From assembly GCF_000092205.1 (NCBI RefSeq), contig NC_014216.1, forward strand, positions 496,001-560,000: 64,000 nucleotides of DNA, read 5' to 3'. The stretch comes from Desulfurivibrio alkaliphilus AHT 2. GTDB lineage: Bacteria > Desulfobacterota > Desulfobulbia > Desulfobulbales > Desulfurivibrionaceae. Under the pieces are notes generated by a model. The model made no database searches. It saw only the letters and a program-made list of their open reading frames with translations, and was not told the DNA's origin. This document shows, piece by piece, positions 13,787 through 22,650 of this stretch. Within the stretch, counting starts at the first letter, position 1. The number at the start of each line of letters is the position of its first letter. The translations under genes and the position numbers were made by a program.

Positions 13787-14914
13787 ATGAAAAAGAAGGT
13801 AATGGTTACGGCGGTGGCATTAACGATGTTGGTCGGGGGTTATTTGTCGTTCACCACCGTGGATGAGGATGCCGGTAAAGCAGTGGCCGGTGCCAACACC
13901 TATGAGGCCACCTTCTATGTGGCAGGGATGGGCGGTCATTTTGCCAAGGCGGAGGTGACCATCGACCCCAACAACACCGAGCAGCCCATCATTCTTAAAG
14001 GTATGCCCGGTATGGTGAACATCGGCCGGCCCAATACCCATCCCACCCATGACGCCCGGATCGACGCCAACGATCGCAACATCATGTTCTGGTCCACCTA
14101 CCGGCCCGATCCAGAGGGTAACCTGCATGTAGGCAAAACCGATCTTTCCACCGGCCGTGTGCTGGTTGACAAGGCCCTGCCGCCGGATGAGCGGGCCACC
14201 TGGACCGGCGCCAATTACTGCGGCTCCGGCCAGTCCAATGGTTATTTTATGCCCGTATACATGGGCAATGAAGGTTATATCGATGTTTTCAGCAAGGATG
14301 ATCTGACCCATAAACACCGGGTCTTTTTCGATGAACTGGGTTACGAGTCGGGCACCTACACCTTCGCCCACGGCACCAACTCGCCGGATATGAAGCACTT
14401 CCTGCTCAGTCTCAACCTGACCCCGGACGGCCATACCCAGTTTACCGGCAACACCCAGTTGATCCTGCTGGACATGAAGGCCCTGGAGCAGGGTAAGGTC
14501 AAAAAGGTGGCTGAAGCCAAGATCACCGGCAAACCCCGGGATGCCTCCGGCGGCACCATTACCTTCCGGCAATACTACACCGAGGACGGCAAGTACATCT
14601 TCCAGTCCGGCGGCGATCGCGGTTACATTATCGACGCCAAAACTCTGAAGGTGGTGCAGGTTGCTGCCCCGCTGCCCGGTGAGGCCCATGACTTCATGCC
14701 CACTCCCGACGGCAAGTACGGGGTGTTCGCGATTCGTAACCGGGTTTTTTCTGCCGCCGATGAGGGTGATGTCACCGATGGCTCCCTGGCCCTTTATGAT
14801 GTCAAAAATCGTCGGATGGTGGGCGAGGTTACCTCGGTTTGCCTTAGCTGCCACAACGCCATGGGCATGAAGGGCAGCGCAATTCTCTGCGGCCTGGACG
14901 CCAACTATAACTAA
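13787..14914 (+). CDS. Exported beta-propeller protein with a C-terminal haem c motif
   Basis: ATG 13787 is preceded by AGAGGAGAA and begins with a signal-anchor segment (MKKKVMVTAVALTMLVGGYL). The 375-residue product has repeated WD40/YncE-like blades (for example GKYIFQSGGDRGYIIDAKTL and GKYGVFAIRNRVF), resembling the cytochrome d1-type propeller. The C-terminal segment VCLSCHNAMGMKG provides one CxxCH haem c site, close to the last blade. It should be a periplasmic monohaem cytochrome or a haem-anchored propeller; the substrate is unknown. A strong terminator-like hairpin separates it from the ABC exporter genes downstream, which may still be functionally linked. Confidence 0.8.
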   Translation: MKKKVMVTAVALTMLVGGYLSFTTVDEDAGKAVAGANTYEATFYVAGMGGHFAKAEVTIDPNNTEQPIILKGMPGMVNIGRPNTHPTHDARIDANDRNIMFWSTYRPDPEGNLHVGKTDLSTGRVLVDKALPPDERATWTGANYCGSGQSNGYFMPVYMGNEGYIDVFSKDDLTHKHRVFFDELGYESGTYTFAHGTNSPDMKHFLLSLNLTPDGHTQFTGNTQLILLDMKALEQGKVKKVAEAKITGKPRDASGGTITFRQYYTEDGKYIFQSGGDRGYIIDAKTLKVVQVAAPLPGEAHDFMPTPDGKYGVFAIRNRVFSAADEGDVTDGSLALYDVKNRRMVGEVTSVCLSCHNAMGMKGSAILCGLDANYN

Positions 14915-14962
14915 AAAGCCTGACCCAAGCCGCGTTAAGCGGTGAGGTGGAGGGTTGAAAAA

Positions 14963-15029
14963 CAGAGAGCACTGGAGCGTGCCGCCCGGGTTAACCTGGT
15001 GGGACGCCTCGGTGCTCTCTGCCGTTTTT
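14963..15029 (+). terminator. Terminator after the beta-propeller gene
   Basis: CAGAGAGCAC (14963-14972) pairs perfectly with GTGCTCTCTG (15012-15021), with further partial pairing inside, and TTTTT follows at 15025-15029. It probably limits read-through into the permease gene. Confidence 0.7.
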
Positions 15030-15084
15030 GGGGCGGTTGGCTGCGGCGTTTTTTTGATTCATCTAGACTATTGGCTACCTTGAT

Positions 15085-16275
15085 ATGCAGATCAGTTTTA
15101 TTACTCTGGCCTTAAAGAATTTACGGCGCAAGGTCTTCCGCACGGCGGTATTGGTTTTTGCCATCGGCCTCTTTGTGGCCCTGCTGGTTTTTGCCGTTTC
15201 TTTCACTATCAGTATCACCTCCACCATCGATCGGGTTTCCCAGCGTCTGGGTGCCGATATCATCGCAGTGCCCATTGGGGCCCGCACCGAGGCCCAGGAA
15301 TACCTGCTGGAATCTCGCAACACCTCCTTTTATATGCCCGCCGAGCTGATTGATGAGGTCAAGGCCATTGAGGGGGTTAAAAACGTCACTCATCAAACCT
15401 ATGTTTCCTCAATCGACGGGCTGTGCTGCGACGTGATTCCCACCATGCTGGTGGCCTTCGATCCGGAAACGGACTTTATCATTAAGCCATGGCTCAACCA
15501 GGCCATCGGCCGTGGCCTGCGGCCCGGCGAGGCCATCGCCGGCGCTGGTACCGCCGACAACCTGGGACTGGGTCTGGTGGTGGTTGAGGCCACCCTGTTC
15601 AATACCCCGTTCAGTATAGTCGGGGATCTGGAAGCCACCGGCACCGGTCTGGATAATGCACTGTTCATGACCCAGGAGAGCTTTCAGTTGATCATTGAAA
15701 GCGGGCTGTCGCCGGTACGTGAGGATGAGATTTCGGTTATCTTCATCCAGTTGGAGGATGGTCTCGATCCCGATTACATGGGGCGGGTGATAGAGGGGCA
15801 GATCTACACCGTGGACGTGGTGACCCGCAGCAGCATGGGGGTGCGCTGGCTGACTACCCTGGCCGATATCAACAAGATCTTCCTGGTCACCGTCTCGCTC
15901 TCTTTACTGCTGACCGTTTTTTTGGTCTGGTCGATCTTTTCCGCCATCGCCAACGAACGGATCCGGGAGATCGGGATCATGCGGGCCATTGGGGCACGGC
16001 AGTCACACGTGGTACTGCTCTTTTTCCTGGAGGTCAACCTGTTGGGCTTTCTCGGCAGCCTGCTGGGGGTTGCCGGCGGTACCTGGCTGTCGGCTCACCT
16101 GGCGGCCAATTTTGAGTTGCTGAGCAGCATTGAGGCCGGGCTGGAAATATGGCAGCAGTTGCTGATCGGCCTGTTGGGGATGCTGGTGGGGGCCGGGGTT
16201 TGCCTGGCCGGAGCCATGGTGCCGGTCAACCGGATCAAGAAAGTAGAGCCGCTATTGGCCATCAAAGACGCGTAA
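15085..16275 (+). CDS. FtsX/MacB-type ABC transporter permease
   Basis: The 396-residue protein has the four-helix FtsX/MacB layout: one N-terminal membrane helix (TAVLVFAIGLFVALLVFAVS), a periplasmic domain of about 230 residues and three C-terminal helices (FLVTVSLSLLLTVFLVWSIF, FLEVNLLGFLGSLLGVAGG, QLLIGLLGMLVGAGVCLAGA). The motif ERIREIGIMRAIGARQSHV between helices 2 and 3 is the coupling signature of this family. Such systems work as mechanotransducers or lipoprotein/peptide exporters rather than classic pumps. The periplasmic domain contains a pair of adjacent cysteines (LCCD). The ATG has no clear Shine-Dalgarno. The ATPase gene follows after 11 nt. Confidence 0.9.
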   Translation: MQISFITLALKNLRRKVFRTAVLVFAIGLFVALLVFAVSFTISITSTIDRVSQRLGADIIAVPIGARTEAQEYLLESRNTSFYMPAELIDEVKAIEGVKNVTHQTYVSSIDGLCCDVIPTMLVAFDPETDFIIKPWLNQAIGRGLRPGEAIAGAGTADNLGLGLVVVEATLFNTPFSIVGDLEATGTGLDNALFMTQESFQLIIESGLSPVREDEISVIFIQLEDGLDPDYMGRVIEGQIYTVDVVTRSSMGVRWLTTLADINKIFLVTVSLSLLLTVFLVWSIFSAIANERIREIGIMRAIGARQSHVVLLFFLEVNLLGFLGSLLGVAGGTWLSAHLAANFELLSSIEAGLEIWQQLLIGLLGMLVGAGVCLAGAMVPVNRIKKVEPLLAIKDA

Positions 16276-16286
16276 AGAGGTGCGGT

Positions 16287-16964
16287 GTGGCGCAATTGGA
16301 GCTGCAGGACGTAAGTAAAATTTACCGGGTGGGAGATAATCAGCTTACCGCCATGAATCGGGTTTCCCTGCGGGTTGAGGAGGGGGATTTCATCTCCATC
16401 GTGGGGCATTCCGGCTCAGGCAAGACCACCCTGGTGTCGGTGATTGGCGGTATTCTGAGGCCCAGTACCGGCCGGGTGCTCTTTGAGCAGGACGATATTT
16501 GCGCCATGGACGACGCCCAACTTTCCGCCTACCGGAGCCGCAAAATTGGTTTCATGTTCCAGTTTGCCAGCCTGCTGCCCATGCTCACCGCTCGGGAGAA
16601 CGTGATGCTGGCAGCCCTGTTTGGCCGGGAAAGATCCACCGAGGAGCAGCAGCGGGCCGATCATCTGCTGGAGCTGGTGGGAATTGGTGATCGAGCCGGG
16701 GCTTATCCCGGTGAACTTTCCGGTGGCCAGCAGCGGCGGGTGGCCATTGCCCGGGCCCTGATGAACAGCCCGCGGCTGATTTTGGCCGATGAGCCCACCG
16801 GCGATCTGGACGAGGAAACCGAAGCGGAAATCATGGCCCTGCTGAATAAAATCAACCGGGAACAGCGGGTGACCATGCTGCTGATTACCCACAACGGAGC
16901 CTTGGCCCGCACCGCCGGACGAATGCTGCGGATGCGTCAGGGAACTTTGCTTACCGTCGCCTGA
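16287..16964 (+). CDS. ABC transporter ATPase (LolD/MacB-like)
   Basis: I chose the GTG at 16287 (VAQLELQDVSKIYRVGD), preceded by AAGAGGTG; the frame extends further upstream inside the permease gene. The 225-residue protein has Walker A (GHSGSGKTT), a Q-loop (MFQFASLLPMLTARENV), the signature LSGGQQRRVAIARAL, Walker B (LILADEPTGDLD) and the H-loop (LLITHNG). The sequence type matches LolD/FtsE/MacB ATPases that pair with FtsX-fold permeases. It forms a two-gene exporter unit with the permease upstream. The substrate cannot be inferred. Confidence 0.93.
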   Translation: MAQLELQDVSKIYRVGDNQLTAMNRVSLRVEEGDFISIVGHSGSGKTTLVSVIGGILRPSTGRVLFEQDDICAMDDAQLSAYRSRKIGFMFQFASLLPMLTARENVMLAALFGRERSTEEQQRADHLLELVGIGDRAGAYPGELSGGQQRRVAIARALMNSPRLILADEPTGDLDEETEAEIMALLNKINREQRVTMLLITHNGALARTAGRMLRMRQGTLLTVA

Positions 16965-17314
16965 GTGGGAAAAAAAGAAGGGAGAAGAAATTGCCTTACC
17001 TCCTGCCGATCCTCAAGGGACCGGCAGGAGGCTTTGGGTCGACGAGGGGGGGCCAACCCAAACGGCAAACTGCAAAAAAGGAGGTTTTGGAGTACAACTA
17101 TGAATTGCAACAGTTACCATTGTAGATATGGAAGAATCGTGCCGCCCCCGCCAACCCGGGGGTGTTTTTATTTTATCTTGCTGTTGATTCGTTGTTATAT
17201 TTTTTTTGCTCGGGTCCGAGCCGGGGGCGAGTGCCGCAGTTTTGGTTAAGTTAACTTGTCGGCTATCTGCCGTTTGGGTGGTATCTTGTTGAGATTGCAG
17301 GGAAACAGAGGCTG
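16965..17314. other. Intergenic region with two hairpins and a doubtful short ORF
   Basis: After the ABC ATPase, CCTCCTGCCG (16999-17008) pairs with CGGCAGGAGG (17022-17031), a probable end-of-operon hairpin. AAGGAGG at 17079-17085 precedes an ATG at 17100 by 14 nt; the resulting 49-codon frame (MNCNSYHCRYGRIV..., ending at 17249) runs over a second hairpin with a T-run (17145-17176). It is therefore doubtful as a gene. The stretch between 17180 and 17314 is T-rich and shows nothing further. Confidence 0.4.
17145..17176 (+). terminator. Small intrinsic-terminator-like hairpin
   Basis: CCCCCG (17145-17150) pairs with CGGGGG (17157-17162) and is followed by TGTTTTTATTTT. It suggests that a short transcript ends here, perhaps a leader or small RNA starting near 17040-17100. 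Confidence 0.5.
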
Positions 17315-18763
17315 TTAGTTTTTGTTGATAATCAACAGATCTTGGTCGCTGCCGCCGGCGTTCGGCTGCCGGCAGGCGGCAGGAAAAATGGCGCTGGCGG
17401 TGGTGCCTTGTCCCCGCGCCGATGTGAAATGTAACCGGCCGCCGTGCTCTTCCATGATCCCGGCGGAAACCGAGAGCCCCAAGCCGGTGCCGCCGCAGTC
17501 GCGTTTGGTGGTAAAAAAGGGATCCTGGATTTTCTCAATATTCCGGGCCGGTATCCCGCAGCCCTTATCGACAATCTTCAAGATAACCTGTTTTTGGCCG
17601 GGATTGTACTCGGTGCGCACCGTAATCGCGCTTTCCGCCGAGGTCAGGGCCTGGCAGGCGTTTTGGAGCAGGTTGATGGCCACCTGCTCGGCGCGCTGGA
17701 AGTTGCCTTTAATGGGCGGCAAGTCGGCGGCCAACTCCAGCCGCAGGTGATGGGTGGCCTTTTTCAGTGGTGAGGACAGCAGGGCCAGGGCCGCCCGGAC
17801 GACCTGGTTGAGGTCGAACAGTTGGCTCATTTCGGCGGCGCTCTGGCGGGCGTAGTCGTTGAGGTTGCGTACGATCCTGGTGATGCGCTCGGAGCCGTCG
17901 ATGATTCCGGTCAGCAGCTCGGGAACATATTCACGTAGCTCGCTGTAAGGCAGGCCGGCCACCGTGAAATCTCCCCGGCTTTCCAGGTGCCCCTCCAGTA
18001 TGGCGCTGGTGTCTTGCCAGATCCGCTGCAGCAGCGGCGTGTTCATGGTGATGAAGTTGTTGGGGTTGTTGATCTCGTGGGCCACTCCAGCAACCAGGAT
18101 GCCCAGGGAAGCCAGTTTATCGGCCTCGATCAACTGTCGCCGCCGCTGATCAGCTTCCCGTTCCGCCCGTTGCCGGGCTTTGAGGTCCTCTTTGAGTTGC
18201 CGGTTGGCTTCGGCCAGTTCCGCCGTCCTTGCCTCCACCAGTTGTTCAAGGTGGCGCCGGTGGTTGTCCAGCTCCCGGTTGGAGCGTGCCAGCTCCTCCT
18301 GCTTTTCCCGCAGCAGCCGCCGCAACCGGCGATGCTCCATGCCCTTTTCCAGTGCGACTTCAAGTTCCTGGGGAGAAAAAGGTTTCTGCAGGTAATTGGC
18401 GGCCCCCTGTTTCATGGCCGCCACCGCCGTTTTAATCTCATGCTGGCCGGAGATGACAATTACTTCTATATCGGGCTGGCGGCGCCGGGCCTCGGTCATA
18501 AAGCTGAGGCCGTCCATTTCCGGCATCAGGATATCGGTCAGCAGCAGGTCAAAATGCTCCCCGGCCATGATTTCCAGTGCGGCGGGACCGCTGGCGGCGG
18601 TGCTGACCCGGTAGTGCAGTTTCTGCGCCTGCAGGGTGATGAGCTGGAGTACCAGGGGCTCATCATCCACGGCCAGGATTCGCCCCCGCAACTGGTTTGC
18701 CTTCGTTCGCCGGAAGGCGGTCGGGGTGGCGGGAGGTGGCTGTGATTTAAGCCGGTTGCTCAT
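17315..18763 (-). CDS. Hybrid sensor kinase with N-terminal receiver domain
   Basis: The 482-residue protein starts with a receiver domain (residues about 28-140; acceptor Asp77 in LLLTDILMPEMDG, Lys in QKPFS), followed by a coiled coil (about 145-210) and a histidine-kinase core. The HisKA motif is GVAHEINNPNN with His229; the ATPase domain has the N box NLLQNACQAL, G1 DKGCGIP and G2 GGTGLGLS. No transmembrane helix is present, so input must come from phosphotransfer to the receiver or from a cytosolic partner. The NtrC-type regulator gene lies 9 nt upstream on the same strand, so the two are probably a phosphorelay pair. Confidence 0.92.
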   Translation of the reverse strand: MSNRLKSQPPPATPTAFRRTKANQLRGRILAVDDEPLVLQLITLQAQKLHYRVSTAASGPAALEIMAGEHFDLLLTDILMPEMDGLSFMTEARRRQPDIEVIVISGQHEIKTAVAAMKQGAANYLQKPFSPQELEVALEKGMEHRRLRRLLREKQEELARSNRELDNHRRHLEQLVEARTAELAEANRQLKEDLKARQRAEREADQRRRQLIEADKLASLGILVAGVAHEINNPNNFITMNTPLLQRIWQDTSAILEGHLESRGDFTVAGLPYSELREYVPELLTGIIDGSERITRIVRNLNDYARQSAAEMSQLFDLNQVVRAALALLSSPLKKATHHLRLELAADLPPIKGNFQRAEQVAINLLQNACQALTSAESAITVRTEYNPGQKQVILKIVDKGCGIPARNIEKIQDPFFTTKRDCGGTGLGLSVSAGIMEEHGGRLHFTSARGQGTTASAIFPAACRQPNAGGSDQDLLIINKN

Positions 18764-18772
18764 GGGGGCAGG

Positions 18773-20185
18773 CTATTGCCGTTTCAGGCGTTGGTTCAGG
18801 GCCTGTGGGGTGATGCCCAGCAGGCTGGCGGCCACCCGCTGGTTATTGCCGGAACGGCGCAGGGCTTCCTCCACCAGGGTGGCGGCGGCCGCTTTCAAGG
18901 TCGGGAGCCGGTCCAGCTTCTGGGCCCATTCGGTGTCGTAAGAGGGCGCCGCCGGTCGGGGTTGATCGGGGGAGCCCAGCTTTCCCTGCACCGCCTTGAT
19001 AAAGGTTTCGGTGCGCAGCAGCCGGGCACGGTGGCCGCTCATGGCGTCAAAGACCATGGCCCTGAGCTCCCGGATATTGCCCGGAAAATAATAGTTTTTC
19101 AGCAGCGGGATGATTTCCTGGTGGTAAACAGGTTTTTTCTTGCGGAACTCCCGGGCCGCCTCGCCGAGGAAGTGGTCCAGCAGCAGCGGGATATCTTCGG
19201 TGCGCTCACGCAGTGGCGGCAGGTGGACATGGTGGGTGCGCAACCGGTAATAGAGGTCGTTGCGCAGGGCCCCTTCCGTCCGCAATTGATCGGGATCCTT
19301 GTGGGTGGCCACCAGGACCCGGGCGTCGGTTTTTTTTGCCTGATCGGAACCCAGTGGGTAGTACTCCCGGGTTTCCAGAAAGCGCAGCAGCTTGACCTGG
19401 GAGGTGGGGCTCAAATCGCCGATCTCATCGAGAAACAGGGTGCCGCCCTTGGCCTTTTCCACCAGCCCCGGGCGGGCCTGGTCGGCACCGGTAAAGGCCC
19501 CTTTGGCATGCCCAAACAGGGTGTCGGTGAACAACTGGTCATCAAGCCCGGCCACGTTGACGGTGACAAAGCGCCCCCGTCGTTTGCTCAGGCGGTGGAG
19601 GGCCTTGGCGATTTCCTCTTTGCCCACTCCGGTTTCACCGGTGATCAGTACCGGCTGGCGCCCCTCGGCCACCGCCTCGCAGTATTGGAAAACCGCCTGC
19701 ATTTTGGGGTGGTCGGTGATAATCCCGGCAAAGGCCTCGGGGTGGCTCAGGTCGTTGGTGAAAAAACGGTCGGCCAGCAGCGAGTTTTCCCGGCGTAATT
19801 GCCGAACTTCCAGGGCCCGGGTGACGCTGGGCAGCATCTGGTCGGTCTTTACCGGTTTGACCAGGTAATCGAAGGCGCCGCGGCGCATGCAGTCCACCGC
19901 CGTTTCCACCTCGTTGACCCCGGTGATCACGATCACCGGGATCTCCGGATGGCTCTCATTGAGCTGGCTTAACAGCTCCTGTCCGGAAATCCCGGGCATG
20001 ATCAGGTCCAGTAAAATGACCTCGACTTCCGTGTCGGCAACTATTTCTGGCACCCGGCGGCCGTCCGGGCAGCGGATGGTGTTGGTTATGCCGTGGGTCT
20101 TCAGGGCGATATCAAAGCTCGCCAGCGCATGTTCTTCGTCGTCAACCAGTAGAATCGGTTGGTCGGGATAGGTGTTGGCACCCAT
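18773..20185 (-). CDS. Sigma-54-dependent response regulator (NtrC family)
   Basis: The 470-residue protein has three domains. The receiver spans residues 8-125, with Asp60 (VILLDLIMPG) and Lys in LVKPVKT. The AAA+ sigma-54 activation domain spans about 155-390, with Walker A GETGVGKE, the sigma-54 contact loop GAFTGA and Walker B GGTLFLDEIGD. The C-terminal Fis-type helix-turn-helix is GNNQRVAASLLGITPQALNQ. When phosphorylated it should open sigma-54 promoters, whose targets cannot be seen here. The sensor kinase gene follows after 9 nt. Confidence 0.95.
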   Translation of the reverse strand: MGANTYPDQPILLVDDEEHALASFDIALKTHGITNTIRCPDGRRVPEIVADTEVEVILLDLIMPGISGQELLSQLNESHPEIPVIVITGVNEVETAVDCMRRGAFDYLVKPVKTDQMLPSVTRALEVRQLRRENSLLADRFFTNDLSHPEAFAGIITDHPKMQAVFQYCEAVAEGRQPVLITGETGVGKEEIAKALHRLSKRRGRFVTVNVAGLDDQLFTDTLFGHAKGAFTGADQARPGLVEKAKGGTLFLDEIGDLSPTSQVKLLRFLETREYYPLGSDQAKKTDARVLVATHKDPDQLRTEGALRNDLYYRLRTHHVHLPPLRERTEDIPLLLDHFLGEAAREFRKKKPVYHQEIIPLLKNYYFPGNIRELRAMVFDAMSGHRARLLRTETFIKAVQGKLGSPDQPRPAAPSYDTEWAQKLDRLPTLKAAAATLVEEALRRSGNNQRVAASLLGITPQALNQRLKRQ

Positions 20186-20224
20186 TGATTGTTGTCCCCC
20201 TCATGGATCTATACTTCCAAGCAG

Positions 20225-20737
20225 TTAAATAATATCGGAGGGCCAGAGCAGGTTGGTGCTCATCCAGCCGGTGGTGCCGTCGCTGTGCTGGAGTTTAACC
20301 CAGTCCCGGCGCCGTTCCAGGGGTTCGAAAACCACCCCGTAACGGACTGTGGCCTTCACCTCGTAATTGGTACCGGGGCCGACCCGCAGGTTGGCGACCT
20401 CCACCTGCACGATTACCCTTTTTTCATTGCCGACCAGGGGGGTGTAGACCCAGCCCCGATCTTTTTCAAAATCTTCAATTTGGGCCCACTCTCCCTGCCG
20501 GCTGATAACTTTAAGGGGGAAGTCGCGAAAAACTTCCCATAGAATTTCATGGTCAGTTCCCGGGCCGGAGCGGATGTTGATTTTGTCCCGCTGAACGCTT
20601 ACGTAATCGGCCAGCGCAGTGGCGGGCAAGGCCAGCAGCAGGGCGGCAATCAGCACGATCAGCCCCCGGCGGGGAACAAGCGGCAAAGGTCGGTTCAGTG
20701 TGGTCAGTAAACGATGGGTTACCATGTCGTGGCTCAT
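20225..20737 (-). CDS. Exported protein with two bacterial SH3 domains
   Basis: From ATG 20737 (MSHDMVTHRLL) the protein has about 170 residues; ATG 20725 is an equally good start and the frame is open to 20818. A signal peptide (GLIVLIAALLLALPATALA) is followed by two SH3b domains: VQRDKINIRSGPGTDHEILWEVF and VEVANLRVGPGTNYEVKATV. Such pairs usually bind peptidoglycan or act as targeting modules; there is no catalytic domain. It lies just downstream of the kinase/regulator pair's upstream end and faces the palindromic element at 20841-20992. Confidence 0.85.
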   Translation of the reverse strand: MSHDMVTHRLLTTLNRPLPLVPRRGLIVLIAALLLALPATALADYVSVQRDKINIRSGPGTDHEILWEVFRDFPLKVISRQGEWAQIEDFEKDRGWVYTPLVGNEKRVIVQVEVANLRVGPGTNYEVKATVRYGVVFEPLERRRDWVKLQHSDGTTGWMSTNLLWPSDII

Positions 20738-20840
20738 TTTGGGTTTAAATGTTGAAAAGTTTGGCCCGGTAGCGCAGGATTTCGGTAATGCACGGTATCT
20801 ATGGCAAACTAGCACCAACCGCCCGGCAAGTCAATACTCA

Positions 20841-20992
20841 GGTAACCGTTCACCAGAGGTACTAACCTACAGGTATAACGGGCCGTAAGCGAACAGCCGT
20901 GCCGCAGGTTCGGGCAAGCAGCCAGGCGCAGCGTACCCCCTGTACGTAAGCCTGGCTGATCGCCCGAAGATGCGGTGCGGCTGTTCGCTTAC
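20841..20992 (+). repeat. Palindromic element, copy 3, with left accessory arm
   Basis: The accessory arm (20841-20884: GGTAACCGTTCACCAGAGGT, then ACTAACCTACAGGTATAACG and GGCC) is followed by a 108-nt palindrome (20885-20992) starting GTAAGCGAACAGCCGTGCCG and ending CGGCTGTTCGCTTAC. It fills the gap between the SH3 gene and the HD-GYP gene. Its palindrome is nearly identical to copy 8 (39717) and copy 12 (47285). Confidence 0.95.
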
Positions 20993-20996
20993 ATAC

Positions 20997-22640
20997 TCAG
21001 CAGTCCTGTTGTGCCGGAGATAATTCCCGCTTGGCGTAATGGCGATAAACCTTGTGCTCGATGAAAAAGGCCAGGATGTCCGGATCGATGTGTCCTGCCT
21101 GTTGCATGGACTCCATGATTTCCAGGGCCCGGGAGAGGGGCATGGGCTTTTTGTAGGGGCGGTCCGGGGCGGTCAAAGCTTCAAAGATATCGGCGATGGC
21201 GATGATTCTAGTCGGTAGCGGGATTCGGTCGGCAGTGAGGCCGAAGGGATAGCCGCTGCCGTCTAGTTTTTCATGGTGCCCGGCGGCATATTGGGGAACT
21301 TGCCGCAGTTTTTTAGGGAAGGGCAGTTCACTCAGCATTTTGTGGGTGACCAGGACATGGTTTTCAATGATTTTCCGTTCTTTATCGTTGAGGGTTCCTT
21401 TGCGGATGCTGAGGTTGTCCAGTTCGTCGGCGGTCAGCCGGCACTCACGATTCCCTTCGGTACAGGGGCGAGCGGCAATTTCCTGCAGCCTGGCGATCTT
21501 CTTCTCATCCAGGTGCTCCGTGGGCAGGTTGCACTGCTCCAGGAAGCGTTGTTCCTCGTCCAGGGCCGTCAGCTCCACCTCCAGCTTCTCAAACGCCGAT
21601 GCCACAGGGCCGGAGCCGTTATCCGGGCCGGCCGGGTTTGGCTGTTGCCGAGCCAGGGCCTGGCGTAGGGCCTGGATCTGTCGATCTCGCTTGTGGATCT
21701 CGTAACGGGCTTTTACCAGTGCGATGCGGTCATGGAGGGCCTCCAGCTTGGTGGCTTTGGACACCAGGCGCTCCGGGGTGACGATTTTGCCGATATCATG
21801 CAGCCAGGCGGCGATGCTGAGCTCCCGCAGTTCATCTGTGTTGAGTTGAAAGTCCCGGAACCGGCCCCGGTCTTCATTCATTGCCTGGGCAATATCCATG
21901 GTCAGGGCCTGGACCCGGCGGATGTGGCCGGCGGTGTGGGGTGATTTTTCGTCGATGGTAATGGCGATGGTTTTAATGAAGGCGTCAAAGAGATTTTCCA
22001 GGTCGCGGTAGAGGCGGACGTTGGTAATGGCCACGGCAGCCTGGGAGGCCAGAGAAGCAATCAGGTCTACGTCCTCGGGGGGGAAGGGGATAGGGCGCCT
22101 CTGCTGGTCCTGGGCATTGATCAACTGCAGCACCCCGATGATCTCTCCTTCCTTGTTCTGCATGGGGATCAGCAGCATCGATACCGAGCGGTAGCCGGTA
22201 CCGGCATCAAACTGGCGGGTGCCGCTGAAGTCGAACCCTTTGGCCTGGTATACGTCCGGGATGTTGACGATTTCACCGGTTAAGGCGGTGTGGCTGGAGA
22301 CGTTGGTGTGGTTGCCCGCACCATCGATATAAAGTGGTACCGGCGGCCAGGTGATGGGGCCGGCGCTGCCGCCCATCCGGACCCCCATGGTGGTATTCTG
22401 GATAATGGCGAATTCCAGGTGCCGGCCGTGGTCGTCGAGCAGGTAAAGGGTGCCGGCGTCGGCGTTGGCAAAGGCCCGGGCCTCGTCGACGATCTTTTCC
22501 AGCAGTACCGGCAGGTCATGTTCGGCGGAAAGGGCGATTCCGATGGCGGCCAGTTGGGCCAGGTGGTTTTGCAGGCGCTGCCGGTCATGGTTGTCGCCCA
22601 TGGTTGGCTTGTGGGCATCTGGTTCTTTGCCGGTCTTCAT
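20997..22640 (-). CDS. GAF domain - HD-GYP-type phosphodiesterase with large insertion
   Basis: The 547-residue protein has an N-terminal GAF domain (about 25-205; VDEARAFANADAGTLYLLDD and GVLQLINAQD) and an HD-GYP domain. Metal-binding motifs are HTAGHIRRV, LHDIGKIV, NHVLVTHKML and HHEKLDGSGYPFGL. Between HDIGKI and the last motifs there is an insertion of roughly 130 mostly helical, charged residues, much longer than in standard HD-GYP proteins, where about 35 residues separate them. It should hydrolyse a cyclic dinucleotide such as c-di-GMP under control of the GAF ligand. Its stop codon lies 4 nt beyond the end of palindromic copy 3. Confidence 0.88.
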   Translation of the reverse strand: MKTGKEPDAHKPTMGDNHDRQRLQNHLAQLAAIGIALSAEHDLPVLLEKIVDEARAFANADAGTLYLLDDHGRHLEFAIIQNTTMGVRMGGSAGPITWPPVPLYIDGAGNHTNVSSHTALTGEIVNIPDVYQAKGFDFSGTRQFDAGTGYRSVSMLLIPMQNKEGEIIGVLQLINAQDQQRRPIPFPPEDVDLIASLASQAAVAITNVRLYRDLENLFDAFIKTIAITIDEKSPHTAGHIRRVQALTMDIAQAMNEDRGRFRDFQLNTDELRELSIAAWLHDIGKIVTPERLVSKATKLEALHDRIALVKARYEIHKRDRQIQALRQALARQQPNPAGPDNGSGPVASAFEKLEVELTALDEEQRFLEQCNLPTEHLDEKKIARLQEIAARPCTEGNRECRLTADELDNLSIRKGTLNDKERKIIENHVLVTHKMLSELPFPKKLRQVPQYAAGHHEKLDGSGYPFGLTADRIPLPTRIIAIADIFEALTAPDRPYKKPMPLSRALEIMESMQQAGHIDPDILAFFIEHKVYRHYAKRELSPAQQDC

Positions 22641-22650
22641 GCGAGGCTCG

